Source: Metallococcus carri | GTDB lineage: Bacteria; Actinomycetota; Actinomycetes; Actinomycetales; Dermatophilaceae | DNA length: 64,000 bases | Reading direction: 5' to 3' | Assembly (NCBI RefSeq): GCF_011440275.1 | Contig: NZ_JAAOIV010000008.1 | Location: 124,001 to 188,000, forward strand | Shown: positions 35,390 through 43,282 of the stretch, in pieces | Layout of the letters: each line of letters opens with the position of its first letter | Position numbering within the stretch: the stretch's first letter is position 1 | Made by a program: the position numbers and the translations under genes | Notes under the pieces: model-generated | Told to the model about the DNA's origin: nothing | Database searches by the model: none | Seen by the model: the letters and a program-made list of their open reading frames with translations, nothing else

Positions 35390-36850
35390 ATGACTGACCA
35401 ACCGCACCGTCCCGACGACGAGTTCGGCGACGAACCGTTCGATCTCGGCGAGATCCTGCGCTCGCTCACCGGTGGTGAGGCGAACCCCGAGCTGATGGCG
35501 CAGCTGCAGCAGATGGGGTTGGGGTCGATGGACCCGGCGATGATGCAGCAGCTGCAGGCGCAGATCCAGGCGATGATGTCGGCGCCGTCGGACGGCAGCC
35601 TCAATATGAGCGTCGCCACCGACGTGGCCCGCAAAACCGTGAGCGCGGCCGGCGACCCGAGCATCTCCGAATCCACCAAGCGCGATGTCGAGCAGGTCAC
35701 CGCGGTCGCCGACCTGTGGCTGGACGCCGTGACCGATTTCGCGTCGACCGGCGCGGGCAAGGCGTGGAGCCGCTCGGAGTGGGTCGAGGCGACGATGCCG
35801 ACCTGGCGCCGGCTGGTCGACCCGATCGCGACCGCGGTGGGCGGCGCGGTGCAACGGGCGATGCGCGAGCAGATCGAGCGGCTCGGCGCGGCCGAGGCCG
35901 GTGGCATGCCCGGCGCGATGATGGGCCAGATGGAGCCGATGATCGCCCGGATGAGCAGCGGGGTCTTCGCCGCCCAGCTCGGCCAGGCGGTCGGCACCCT
36001 CGCCGGTGACCTGGTGAGCGGTGCCGAGGTTGGCCTGCCGCTGGTCGAGGGCGACCCGGTCGTGATGCTGCCCAGCAATGTCGCCGCCTTCGCCGAAGGA
36101 CTCGAGGTCGACGCGGGCGAGGTGCACCTCTTCCTCGCCGTGCGCGAGGCCGCCCGGGTGCGGCTGTTCCACGCCGTGCCGTGGCTCGGGCCGGCGCTGC
36201 TCGCGGCTGTTCAGTCCTATGCCGGGGACATCCGGATCGACACCGAAGGCATCGAGGAGGCCTTGCAGGGGATCGACGGCCAGGACCCGCAGCAGATGCA
36301 GCAGGCCTTGCAGGGCTCGATGTTCAACCCCGAGCCGAGCGAGGCGCAAAAGCGGGCGCTCGCCCACCTGGAGACGCTGCTCGCGCTGGTCGAGGGCTGG
36401 GTGGACCAGGTGAGCGCGGCCGCGGTCGCGCCGCACCTGCCGCACGCTGCGGCGCTGGCCGAGGCCGTGCGGCGGCGCCGGGCCACCGGTGGGGCGGCGG
36501 AGCGGGTGTTCGCCAGCCTGGTCGGTCTGGAGTTGCGGCCGCGCCGGATGCGCGAGGCAGCCGCGCTGTTCGCCGCGCTTGAGGAGGCCGGTGGCGGCGC
36601 CCGCCGCGACGAGGCCTGGAAGCACCCGGACTTCGCGCCCACGGCGGCCGACCTGGACGACCCGGCGGCCTATGTCGCCGGTGAGCGGACGATCGAGGCC
36701 GGGTCCGGCACCGACGACATGGACGACGCACTCGCCGCGCTGCTCGCCCAGGGCACCGACGAGCTCAACGCCGAGCGGTCGAGCGAGGACGACGAGAGCA
36801 GCGGCAAAGACAAGGGCGAGGACGACGAGCCCGGTCCCACCCCCTCGTGA
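35390..36850 (+). CDS. DUF2342 family protein (zinc-metalloprotease-like fold)
   Basis: A 486-aa cytoplasmic protein, equivalent in position and layout to Rv3195. Family members are labelled zinc-dependent metalloprotease or F420-biosynthesis-associated. The helix that carries the metal site in metalloprotease-like members reads AVREAARVRLFH here, so the HExxH pattern is replaced by REAAR. Metal-dependent proteolysis is therefore doubtful. The N-terminus is rich in Met/Gln (ELMAQLQQMGLGSMDPAMMQQL) and the C-terminus is an acidic tail. The start could also be the GTG at 35369. Its stop overlaps the NUDIX gene (GTGA). Confidence 0.85.
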   Translation: MTDQPHRPDDEFGDEPFDLGEILRSLTGGEANPELMAQLQQMGLGSMDPAMMQQLQAQIQAMMSAPSDGSLNMSVATDVARKTVSAAGDPSISESTKRDVEQVTAVADLWLDAVTDFASTGAGKAWSRSEWVEATMPTWRRLVDPIATAVGGAVQRAMREQIERLGAAEAGGMPGAMMGQMEPMIARMSSGVFAAQLGQAVGTLAGDLVSGAEVGLPLVEGDPVVMLPSNVAAFAEGLEVDAGEVHLFLAVREAARVRLFHAVPWLGPALLAAVQSYAGDIRIDTEGIEEALQGIDGQDPQQMQQALQGSMFNPEPSEAQKRALAHLETLLALVEGWVDQVSAAAVAPHLPHAAALAEAVRRRRATGGAAERVFASLVGLELRPRRMREAAALFAALEEAGGGARRDEAWKHPDFAPTAADLDDPAAYVAGERTIEAGSGTDDMDDALAALLAQGTDELNAERSSEDDESSGKDKGEDDEPGPTPS

Positions 36851-37398
36851 CGCAGGGCTTCGCCCGCCTGCACGCCTCGGCGACCGCGACGCTGCAGGGC
36901 TGGTCCGCGCCCGACGAGGAGCAGGAGAGCCTGCGCCAGCGGTTCCTCTCCCACCTGGCCGCCGAGCCGGACAGTATGGCGAAGGCCGGCCCGCCGCATC
37001 ACTTCACCGCCAGCGTCTTCGTGCTGGACCAGACCCGCGAACACGTGCTGCTCGTGCTGCACCGCAAGGCGGCGATGTGGCTGCAGCCGGGCGGACATTT
37101 CGAAGCCGGTGACGCCGATGTCGCCGCGGCCGCAGCCCGAGAAGCCACCGAAGAGACCGGGCTGACCGGCATCCGGCTGCACCCACAATTGGCCGGCCTG
37201 CACCACCACCCCTTGGCCGCGGCCTTCGGCCGCTGCCGCTCCCACCTCGACCTACGGTTCGTGACCGTCGTGCCGCAGGACGCTCCGCGGGTGAGCGAGG
37301 AATCCCTCGAGGTGGCGTGGTGGCCGATCGAGCGGATGCCCGAGCCCACCGACCCCGATCTGCTGCCGCAGCTCAGGCGGGCGCGCCAGGCGCACTGA
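36847..37398 (+). CDS. NUDIX hydrolase
   Basis: A 183-aa phosphohydrolase of the NUDIX fold. The Nudix-type box reads GGHFEAGDADVAAAAAREATEETG, quoted in parts: GGHFEAGD and AREATEETG. It departs from the canonical spacing by one extra residue and has Asp for the first Glu, a variant I know from related actinobacterial proteins. The catalytic REATEETG part is intact. The nucleotide-diphosphate substrate cannot be predicted. The GTG start overlaps the DUF2342 stop and its end overlaps the convergent M48-like gene by 26 bases. Confidence 0.88.
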   Translation: MTQGFARLHASATATLQGWSAPDEEQESLRQRFLSHLAAEPDSMAKAGPPHHFTASVFVLDQTREHVLLVLHRKAAMWLQPGGHFEAGDADVAAAAAREATEETGLTGIRLHPQLAGLHHHPLAAAFGRCRSHLDLRFVTVVPQDAPRVSEESLEVAWWPIERMPEPTDPDLLPQLRRARQAH

Positions 37399-37960
37399 CC
37401 GGCTCGTCGTCGGCGTCCTGCTCCGGGTCGTCGACGGTCGCCGGCAGGCCGCTGCCGAAGTTCACCCCGGCCAGGAAGGCGTCGGCCTCGCTCGCGCGCC
37501 GGTAACCACCCAGCAGCGCCCAGAAGGACGGGCCGTGATGCGGCTGCAACAGGTGCGCGAGCTCGTGCAGCAGCACGTAATCCTGCACATACTCCGGCAT
37601 ACCGATCAGGCGGGACGAGAGCCGGATCGTGCCGCGGGCCGGGGTGCACGACCCCCACCGGGTGTTCTGGTTGTCGACCCACCGCACCGACACCGGGCGC
37701 GCCAGACCACCCAGATGCTGGCGCGACAGCGCCCGCGCCCGGCGCATCAGCTCGGCCTCGCTGGGGCCCTGGGTGCGGCGCCGCTCGGCGGCGAGCACCC
37801 GCCGGACGAGATCGTCGACCACCTGCTGCTCCTGCGCCGCCGACATCCGCGCCGGCACCATGACGATGATCCGGTCACCCTCCCGGCGCGCCGAGGACGT
37901 GCGGCGCCGCCGGGTCGAGCGGCGGATCTCGACCTCGGGACGGCGCGTGGCGTTCGTCAT
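37373..37960 (-). CDS. YgjP/M48-like metallopeptidase
   Basis: A 195-aa protein with the gluzincin motif HELAHLLQPHHGPSFW: two His ligands in HELAH, and the third probably in the PHHGPSF segment. The QNTRWGSCTPARGTIRLSSRLI strand ahead of it is the hallmark of the YgjP (WLM-like) family. The N-terminus is very basic (RRSTRRRRTSSARR), which may mean nucleic-acid or ribosome contact. The acidic tail is not conserved. The substrate is unknown; there is no signal peptide. Confidence 0.88.
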   Translation of the reverse strand: MTNATRRPEVEIRRSTRRRRTSSARREGDRIIVMVPARMSAAQEQQVVDDLVRRVLAAERRRTQGPSEAELMRRARALSRQHLGGLARPVSVRWVDNQNTRWGSCTPARGTIRLSSRLIGMPEYVQDYVLLHELAHLLQPHHGPSFWALLGGYRRASEADAFLAGVNFGSGLPATVDDPEQDADDEPVSAPGAPA

Positions 37961-38103
37961 ACTCGCTCAACTTACGTCGCCACACCGACCGCATCGGGCC
38001 AGACGCACCGAGTCTGTGGAGAACGCGGAGCCTGTGGACAACGCCCCGTGCACGGCCGTCGCCGGTGTCACAGTGGGCCATCGCGACCGCCCGGAGGAGA
38101 CCC

Positions 38104-38922
38104 ATGCGCCTGCCCCTCACGCCACTCACCCCGCGCGTGCACGCCCGGCGCCGGGACCGTGATGCCGTGCAATTCGGCGTCGGGTCCGCGCACAGCCGGT
38201 ATGTCGACCGCCTCACCGCCGAGGAGATCGACGCCCTGGTCTCGCTCGGTGGGTTGACCGTGGCGCAGTGGTCCGGCGTGTTGCCGACCCTCGACGACGG
38301 GACGCGGTGGGCCCATCTCACCCCGCTGCTGATGGGTGCGGTGCTGGCCCAGGAGGTGCCGTGCGTCGCGGGCCGGGTGACCGTCGATGGCCCCGGACCG
38401 GTCGCCGAGGCCATCACCTCGGTGCTGACCGCGATGGGTTGCTCGGTGTTGCCGGCCGCTGTCGCTCGGGTGGTGCGCCACCGGCTCGACCTGGTCGTGG
38501 TCGTCGGCTCCGAGGCCGTGCCCGCGCGCCGGCTTGATGCATGGCAGCGGATCGGGTCGCGGGTGCTGCCGGTGGCGGTCACGGCCGACCGGGTCGACCT
38601 CGGCCCGCTGCTCGGCGCCGCCGAGGGCCCGTGCGCCGAATGCGTCGACCTGGCCCGCTGCGACCTGGACCCCGCGTGGCCCGCGCTCGCCGCCCAGCTG
38701 GTGTTGCCGCCCAGCGAGGACGGCGACGTGGCGACCGTGCCCGAGCTCGTCGCCGGCGCGGCCGGCCTGGCCGGGCTGGTGCTGCGCGGGCTGAGCAGCG
38801 GCCAGGAGTTGCCGCCCGGCATCTCGTTGTCACTGGCGACACCCGCCACGACGATCGGCCATCATCTGTGGCGGCGCCACCCGCTGTGTGCCTGCGGCCG
38901 GCTGGGGCTCACCGGCAGTTGA
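38104..38922 (+). CDS. TOMM cyclodehydratase-like (leader-peptide-binding type) protein, orphan
   Basis: A 272-aa protein resembling the N-terminal, ThiF-like part of bacteriocin (TOMM) cyclodehydratases, which normally bind a precursor leader peptide. Visible are HSRYVDRLTAEEIDALVSLGG (winged-helix-like segment), a Rossmann-like DLVVVVGSEAVPARRLDAW, and two Cys motifs, CAECVDLARC and CACGRLG, that could bind zinc. No YcaO gene, precursor peptide or dehydrogenase is adjacent. Position corresponds to Rv3196 in M. tuberculosis. GGAGGAGA precedes the ATG at 38104. It is 27 bases upstream of the ABC1 kinase, probably one operon. Confidence 0.7.
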   Translation: MRLPLTPLTPRVHARRRDRDAVQFGVGSAHSRYVDRLTAEEIDALVSLGGLTVAQWSGVLPTLDDGTRWAHLTPLLMGAVLAQEVPCVAGRVTVDGPGPVAEAITSVLTAMGCSVLPAAVARVVRHRLDLVVVVGSEAVPARRLDAWQRIGSRVLPVAVTADRVDLGPLLGAAEGPCAECVDLARCDLDPAWPALAAQLVLPPSEDGDVATVPELVAGAAGLAGLVLRGLSSGQELPPGISLSLATPATTIGHHLWRRHPLCACGRLGLTGS

Positions 38923-38949
38923 GCCGGCGCACTTTGCGACACTGAGGAC

Positions 38950-40266
38950 ATGACCGACCTGCCACGCAAGGCCGTCGTCCGCACCGCCCGTCTCGCCAGT
39001 CTTCCGCTGGGCATGGGCGCCCGGGCTGCCGTGGGGCTGGGCAAGCGGGTCGGCGGCAAGCCGGCCGAGGCGGTCACCCAGGCGATGCAGGAGCAAACCG
39101 CCCAGCACCTGTTCAAGGTCCTGGGCGAGCTCAAGGGCGGCGCGATGAAGGTCGGGCAGGGCCTGTCGATCTTCGAGGCGGCGCTGCCGGAGGAGATCGC
39201 CGCGCCCTACCGGGAGATGCTCACCCGGTTGCAGGACTCCGCGCCGGCGATGCCCACCAAGACCGTCCACGGCGTCCTGCGCGCCGAGCTCGGCGCCCGG
39301 TGGCGCGCCAAGTTCACCTCCTTCGACGACACCCCGGTCGCGGCCGCCTCGATCGGGCAGGTGCACCGCGCGGTCTGGAAGGACGGGCGCGAGGTCGCGG
39401 TCAAGGTGCAATATCCCGGCGCCGCCGACGCCCTGATGTCCGACCTCAAGCAACTCAGCCTGGCGCTGCGGGTCACCACCGCGTGGATGCCCGGCCTCGA
39501 TCTCGGGCCGGTGCTGGATGAGGTCCGCTCCCGGATGACCGAGGAGACCGACTACGTCATCGAGTCGGTCATGCAGGAACAATTCGCCGAGGCGTATGCC
39601 GACTCCCCCGAAGTCCTCGTGCCACGGGTCGTCACGGCCACGCCCCAGGTCATCGTCAGCGAATGGGTCGACGGCATACCGCTGTCGAAGATCATCAAGT
39701 CCGGCACGCGGGAGCAACGCGACCTGGCCGCGGCTCGCTATCTGGAGTTCTTGCTCGGCGCGCCCGCCGTGGCCGGGCTGCTGCACGCCGACCCGCACCC
39801 GGGCAACTTCCGGCTGATGGAGGACGGCCGGCTGGGTGTGCTCGACTTCGGCGCGGTGAACCGGTTGCCCGACGGGCTCCCGCCGAGCCTCGGCCGGATC
39901 GCCTGTGCGGTGCTCACCCAGGACGCCGATGACCTGCTCGACGTGCTGCGCGAGGCGGGCTTCGTCCGCCCCCGGGTCAGCGTCGACGGTCGCGGCCTGG
40001 TCGACTACCTCAGCGTCTTCACCGCGCCGGTCCGCGCCGAGGAGTTCACCTTCTCCCGCCCGTGGCTGCGCTCGGTCTTCACCGCGCTCAACGACCCCCG
40101 CTCCAGCCACTTCGGGGTGAACTTCAAGCTCAACCTGCCCCCCGACTACGTGCTGATCCACCGGGCCTGGCTCGGCGGCATCGCGGTGCTCTGTCAGATC
40201 GAGGGCACCGTGCCGGCGCGGGACATCTTCGGTGCGACGGTCCCCGGAGCCGACTGCCTCACCTGA
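38950..40266 (+). CDS. ABC1/UbiB-family atypical kinase
   Basis: A 438-aa protein kinase-like fold protein. UbiB-family signatures are intact: KxGQ in GGAMKVGQGLSIFEAALP, the Ala-rich AAASIGQVHRA loop, catalytic HADPHPGNF and metal-binding LDFGAV. Characterised family members act as ATPases linked to isoprenoid-lipid metabolism rather than ordinary kinases. In actinobacteria the gene sits beside whiB7 (Rv3197); reports tie mycobacterial relatives to intrinsic macrolide resistance. It ends convergently with whiB7 across a strong hairpin terminator. Confidence 0.93.
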   Translation: MTDLPRKAVVRTARLASLPLGMGARAAVGLGKRVGGKPAEAVTQAMQEQTAQHLFKVLGELKGGAMKVGQGLSIFEAALPEEIAAPYREMLTRLQDSAPAMPTKTVHGVLRAELGARWRAKFTSFDDTPVAAASIGQVHRAVWKDGREVAVKVQYPGAADALMSDLKQLSLALRVTTAWMPGLDLGPVLDEVRSRMTEETDYVIESVMQEQFAEAYADSPEVLVPRVVTATPQVIVSEWVDGIPLSKIIKSGTREQRDLAAARYLEFLLGAPAVAGLLHADPHPGNFRLMEDGRLGVLDFGAVNRLPDGLPPSLGRIACAVLTQDADDLLDVLREAGFVRPRVSVDGRGLVDYLSVFTAPVRAEEFTFSRPWLRSVFTALNDPRSSHFGVNFKLNLPPDYVLIHRAWLGGIAVLCQIEGTVPARDIFGATVPGADCLT

Positions 40267-40286
40267 TCCCCGCCCGGACATGCGCA

Positions 40287-40318
40287 GAGCGCCGGGAGGC
40301 TGCCGCCTCCCGGCGCTC
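40287..40318. terminator. Bidirectional hairpin between the ABC1 kinase and whiB7
   Basis: 14-base perfect arms (40287-40300, 40305-40318) with a 4-base loop TGCC, in the 60-base space between two convergent genes. GC-rich, no T-tract on either side. The most likely role is termination of both transcripts. Confidence 0.75.
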
Positions 40319-40326
40319 GATGCCGG

Positions 40327-40614
40327 TCACGCTGCGACCGGGTGCTTGCGCGGACGTCCCCGCGGCCGCTTGCGCGGGATCACCACGCCGGCCTGGAACA
40401 GCTCGCCGCCCCAGACGCCCCAGGGCTCCTCGCGCTCCTTGGCGCCGGCGAGGCAGGCCGCCCGCAGCGGGCAGGTCTGGCACAGCGTCTTGGCGAACTC
40501 GACATCCGCCGGCCGGTCGGCGAACCACAGCTCGGGGTCGTTGCTCTGGCAGGGCAGGTCCTCGCCAGCCTCGGCCGCCAGCTGCGTCGCGTCGATGAAA
40601 TCGGACAGCATCAT
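40327..40614 (-). CDS. whiB7: WhiB7-type redox/antibiotic-stress transcription activator
   Basis: A 95-aa iron-sulfur regulator controlling intrinsic resistance to ribosome-targeting antibiotics. Four Cys ligands are visible (LPCQS, CQTC, AAC), with the WhiB turn GVWGGE and the AT-hook RPRGRPRK that defines WhiB7. It binds the principal sigma factor and AT-rich DNA upstream of -35 elements. The ATG at 40614 has AAGGAGG 8 bases upstream. An in-frame ATG at 40701, also with GAAGGA, would add 29 residues. Expression should be gated by the upstream ORF and terminator in its leader. Confidence 0.95.
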   Translation of the reverse strand: MMLSDFIDATQLAAEAGEDLPCQSNDPELWFADRPADVEFAKTLCQTCPLRAACLAGAKEREEPWGVWGGELFQAGVVIPRKRPRGRPRKHPVAA

Positions 40615-40737
40615 GGTCGGCGCCTCCTTGTCGTGGCCGTGGTCGACGGCCGGGTCGTTCGTCGGGCATGGGTTCGGGTGGTCCCAGCGGTGCTCGGTCA
40701 TGGCTTCCTTCGATGGGTGGTCGGGTGGCCCAGCGAC

Positions 40738-40781
40738 GACAAACAAAAAGGCCGCGGACCCTGGTGGGGGTTCCGCGGCCG
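40738..40781 (-). terminator. Intrinsic terminator (attenuator) in the whiB7 leader
   Basis: On the minus strand, a 9-bp GC stem (40780-40772 pairing with 40758-40750) with a 13-base loop is followed directly by TTTTTGTTTG (40749-40740). This is the one classical stem-plus-U-tract terminator I see here. It lies 27 bases after the stop of the upstream ORF and about 40 bases before the first possible whiB7 start, the arrangement expected for translation-controlled attenuation. Confidence 0.88.
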
Positions 40782-40807
40782 AGGAGGACCGGCGATCGCT
40801 GTCGCAA

Positions 40808-41050
40808 TCAGATCGGTGGCCTCCCGGATGCGGAACGCACGACACCGGTGGCGAAGATCGAGAAGTAGGGCTTGCGCACGGCGACGCCACCCTGACGCGG
40901 GCGGGACGCCGGGACGAGTGAGCCGGCTGCGAAGACACTGCTCCCCTGGGCCGGAGCCTCGGTGGCGCAGAGGGTCGGCAGCTGGATCTGGGCAGCAGCG
41001 CAGGCAGCAGCAATCTCGCCGCGCATGTCCGTCATCACGATGGTCTCCAT
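40808..41050 (-). CDS. Upstream ORF of the whiB7 leader (80 codons)
   Basis: An 80-codon ORF between the whiB7-type promoter and the attenuator. AAGGAGGG lies 7 bases before its ATG, a stronger site than most genes here have, so it is probably translated. The peptide begins METIVMTDMRGEIAAACAAA and ends YFSIFATGVVRSASGRPPI; I recognise no domain. Known whiB7/wblC leaders use an upstream ORF whose stalled translation prevents terminator formation. This one is inferred to do the same. It could also be a small protein in its own right. Confidence 0.55.
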   Translation of the reverse strand: METIVMTDMRGEIAAACAAAQIQLPTLCATEAPAQGSSVFAAGSLVPASRPRQGGVAVRKPYFSIFATGVVRSASGRPPI

Positions 41051-41124
41051 CTGTCCAACCCTCCTTCGTCTCTTCTCGTCTGCCCCGGCGTGCGAGCCTG
41101 TCGCACCCGGGCTGGATGTCAGTC

Positions 41125-41170
41125 AGGCTACGGCCCGGCTCAGGTCGTGAGCAACCGAATTATTCGAGAA
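41125..41170 (-). promoter_or_regulatory. WhiB7-type autoregulated promoter
   Basis: On the minus strand: an AT-rich element (GAATAATT, within 41166-41157) lies directly before GG and -35 TTGCTC (41154-41149). An 18-base spacer and -10 TAGCCT (41130-41125) follow. AT-rich DNA just upstream of the -35 is where the WhiB7 AT-hook binds. The promoter starts 25 bases after the uvrD2 stop and would produce a leader of about 420-500 bases. Transcription start is inferred near 41118. Confidence 0.75.
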
Positions 41171-41179
41171 CTTTTCGGG

Positions 41180-43282
41180 CTAGTCCGATTTCGTTGTGGC
41201 ACAAGCGAGTTCGGCCATATCTTCCGGCGCGTCACCGCGCAGCACCCCGAGCACCGCCGGGCCGTATGCCGCGAGTTTGCGTGCGCCCACCCCCGAGACC
41301 TTCGCCAGCTCGGTCTCGGAGCCGGGTGCCCGCTCGGCGATGGCGATGAGCGTGGCGTCGGTGAAGACGACGAACGCGGGGACGCTCTGGGCCGTGGCCA
41401 CCGCCTTGCGCCAGCTGCGCAACGCCTCGAAGGTCTGCTCGTCGTAGGTGGGCGGGCAGTCGGCGCACCGGCCGATCTTGCGCTCGGCCGCCTGGTGCAG
41501 ATCCTTGCCACAGCCGCGACAGCGCACCGGTCCCGACACCTTGCGGGTGCGGCTGCGGGTGGGGGGCGCCTCGGCCGGGATGCCGCCACCGTCGAGCAGT
41601 CGGGCCGCCGGCCGCAGGAAGCGGGACACCGACCGGGTCGCCCGGCCGCCCGGGTTGCGGGCAGCAGCCCAGGTGAGGGTGAGGTGGACGCGGGCGCGCG
41701 TCAGACCGACATACAGCAGCCGGCGCTCCTCCTCGATCGCCGCGGCGCCCTCGGCGTGGCTGAGCGGCAGCAGCCCGTCGGAGCAGCCGGCGAGGAAGAC
41801 CGCATCCCACTCCAGCCCCTTCGCTGCATGCAGCGACGCCAGGGTGACGCCTTCGACCGCGGGGGCATGCTGCTCCGAGGCGCGGCGGTCGAGCTCGGCG
41901 ACGAGCTGGCCGATGCGCACCTGCGGGTCGGCAGCGAGGTCGTCGGCGACCGAGGCGAGTGCTTCGAGGGACTGCCAGCGCTCGAGCAGGGCACCGCCCG
42001 CGGGCCGCTGCGGTGACCACCCGGCCGCAGTGATGACATCGCGCACCAGCTTGCCGAGCGGCACCGTGCCGTCATCCGAACGAGCGGCCGACCGCAGCAG
42101 CACGATCGCGTTGCGGACCTCCGCGCGCTGGAAGAACCGCTCCCCACCCCGGACCAGATAGCTGATGCCGGCCTCGGCGAGCGCCTGCTCGAAGGCTTCG
42201 GACTGAGCGTTGACTCGATAGAGTATGGCGATCTGGCTGGCCGGAATCCCTTGTGCCAGAAGAGATTTCACCGAGGCTGCGATGGCCGATGCCTCAGCGG
42301 CGTCGTCCGGGTGCTGCTGCACGCTCACCGCCGGACCGTCCCCGCGCTGGGCCTGCAGCCGCGGACCGTCGGCGCGCACACCGAGCACGGCATTGGCCAC
42401 CGCGACGACCTGCGGTGTCGAGCGGTAGTTGCGCACCAGGTGGACCGTCTGCGCGCCGGGATGCCGCGCGGTGAAATTCAGCAGGTGCCGCGGGGAGGCC
42501 CCGGTGAAGGAGTAGATCGTCTGGGCCGGGTCGCCGACGACGCACACGTCGCTGCGCTCGCCCACCCAGACATCGAGCAGGGTCTGCTGGGCGGCGTTGA
42601 CGTCTTGGTATTCGTCGACGACGAAGTGGCGGTATTGGCCTCGCACGGTCCGCGCGATGTCCTCGCGCTCGGTGAGGATGCCGGCGGTGAGCAGCAGCAC
42701 GTCCTCGAAGTCGATCACTCCGCGCGCCGTCTTGACCTCCTCGTAGGCCTCCCACATGCGCGCCATCGCGGTGTGGTCGAGGTCGGCCACCGAGCGCCCC
42801 TGCCGGGCGGCTTCGGTGCGATAGGTGTCCGGAGTCAGCATCGAGACCTTGGCCCACTCGATCTCCGAGGCGACATCGCGCAGCGCGGTGCGGTCGAGGT
42901 CGAGCCGCAGTCGGCCGCCGGCCTCTGCGACCGCAGGAGCCTTGTGCGACAACACTTCTGGCGCCGCACCACCGATCGCCTGCGGCCAGAAATAGTGCAG
43001 CTGGCGCAGCGCTGCGGCGTGGAAGGTGCGTGCCTGGACGGTCGGCAGACCCAGCCCCCGCAGACGCGTGCGCATCTCCCCTGCGGCGCGCGCGGTGAAG
43101 GTCACCGCGAGCACGCGGCCCGCGGCATACGCCCCGGAGTGCACGCCATAGGCGATCCGGTGGGTGATCGCCCGGGTCTTGCCCGTCCCGGCTCCGGCGA
43201 GCACACACATCGGGCCGAGCGGCTGCGAGGCGACCTCGCGCTGCTGCGGATCCAGCCCCTGCAGCACCTCGTCCGGCGTCAC
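41180..43282 (-). CDS. uvrD2: ATP-dependent DNA helicase UvrD2
   Basis: Superfamily 1A 3'-5' helicase of 700 aa. Motifs: Walker A AGAGTGKTRAITHR, motif Ia TFTARAAGEMR, Walker B VVDEYQDVN, QTIYSF, VRNYRST, HAAKGLEWD and YVGLTRAR. Specific to UvrD2 is the C-terminal extension: a four-Cys zinc-type module (CRGCG...CADC), then an HRDC domain (EALRSWRKAVATAQSVPAFVVFTD). The GTG start overlaps the nudC stop. It lies immediately upstream of the independent whiB7 promoter, as in mycobacteria. Confidence 0.97.
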   Translation of the reverse strand: MTPDEVLQGLDPQQREVASQPLGPMCVLAGAGTGKTRAITHRIAYGVHSGAYAAGRVLAVTFTARAAGEMRTRLRGLGLPTVQARTFHAAALRQLHYFWPQAIGGAAPEVLSHKAPAVAEAGGRLRLDLDRTALRDVASEIEWAKVSMLTPDTYRTEAARQGRSVADLDHTAMARMWEAYEEVKTARGVIDFEDVLLLTAGILTEREDIARTVRGQYRHFVVDEYQDVNAAQQTLLDVWVGERSDVCVVGDPAQTIYSFTGASPRHLLNFTARHPGAQTVHLVRNYRSTPQVVAVANAVLGVRADGPRLQAQRGDGPAVSVQQHPDDAAEASAIAASVKSLLAQGIPASQIAILYRVNAQSEAFEQALAEAGISYLVRGGERFFQRAEVRNAIVLLRSAARSDDGTVPLGKLVRDVITAAGWSPQRPAGGALLERWQSLEALASVADDLAADPQVRIGQLVAELDRRASEQHAPAVEGVTLASLHAAKGLEWDAVFLAGCSDGLLPLSHAEGAAAIEEERRLLYVGLTRARVHLTLTWAAARNPGGRATRSVSRFLRPAARLLDGGGIPAEAPPTRSRTRKVSGPVRCRGCGKDLHQAAERKIGRCADCPPTYDEQTFEALRSWRKAVATAQSVPAFVVFTDATLIAIAERAPGSETELAKVSGVGARKLAAYGPAVLGVLRGDAPEDMAELACATTKSD

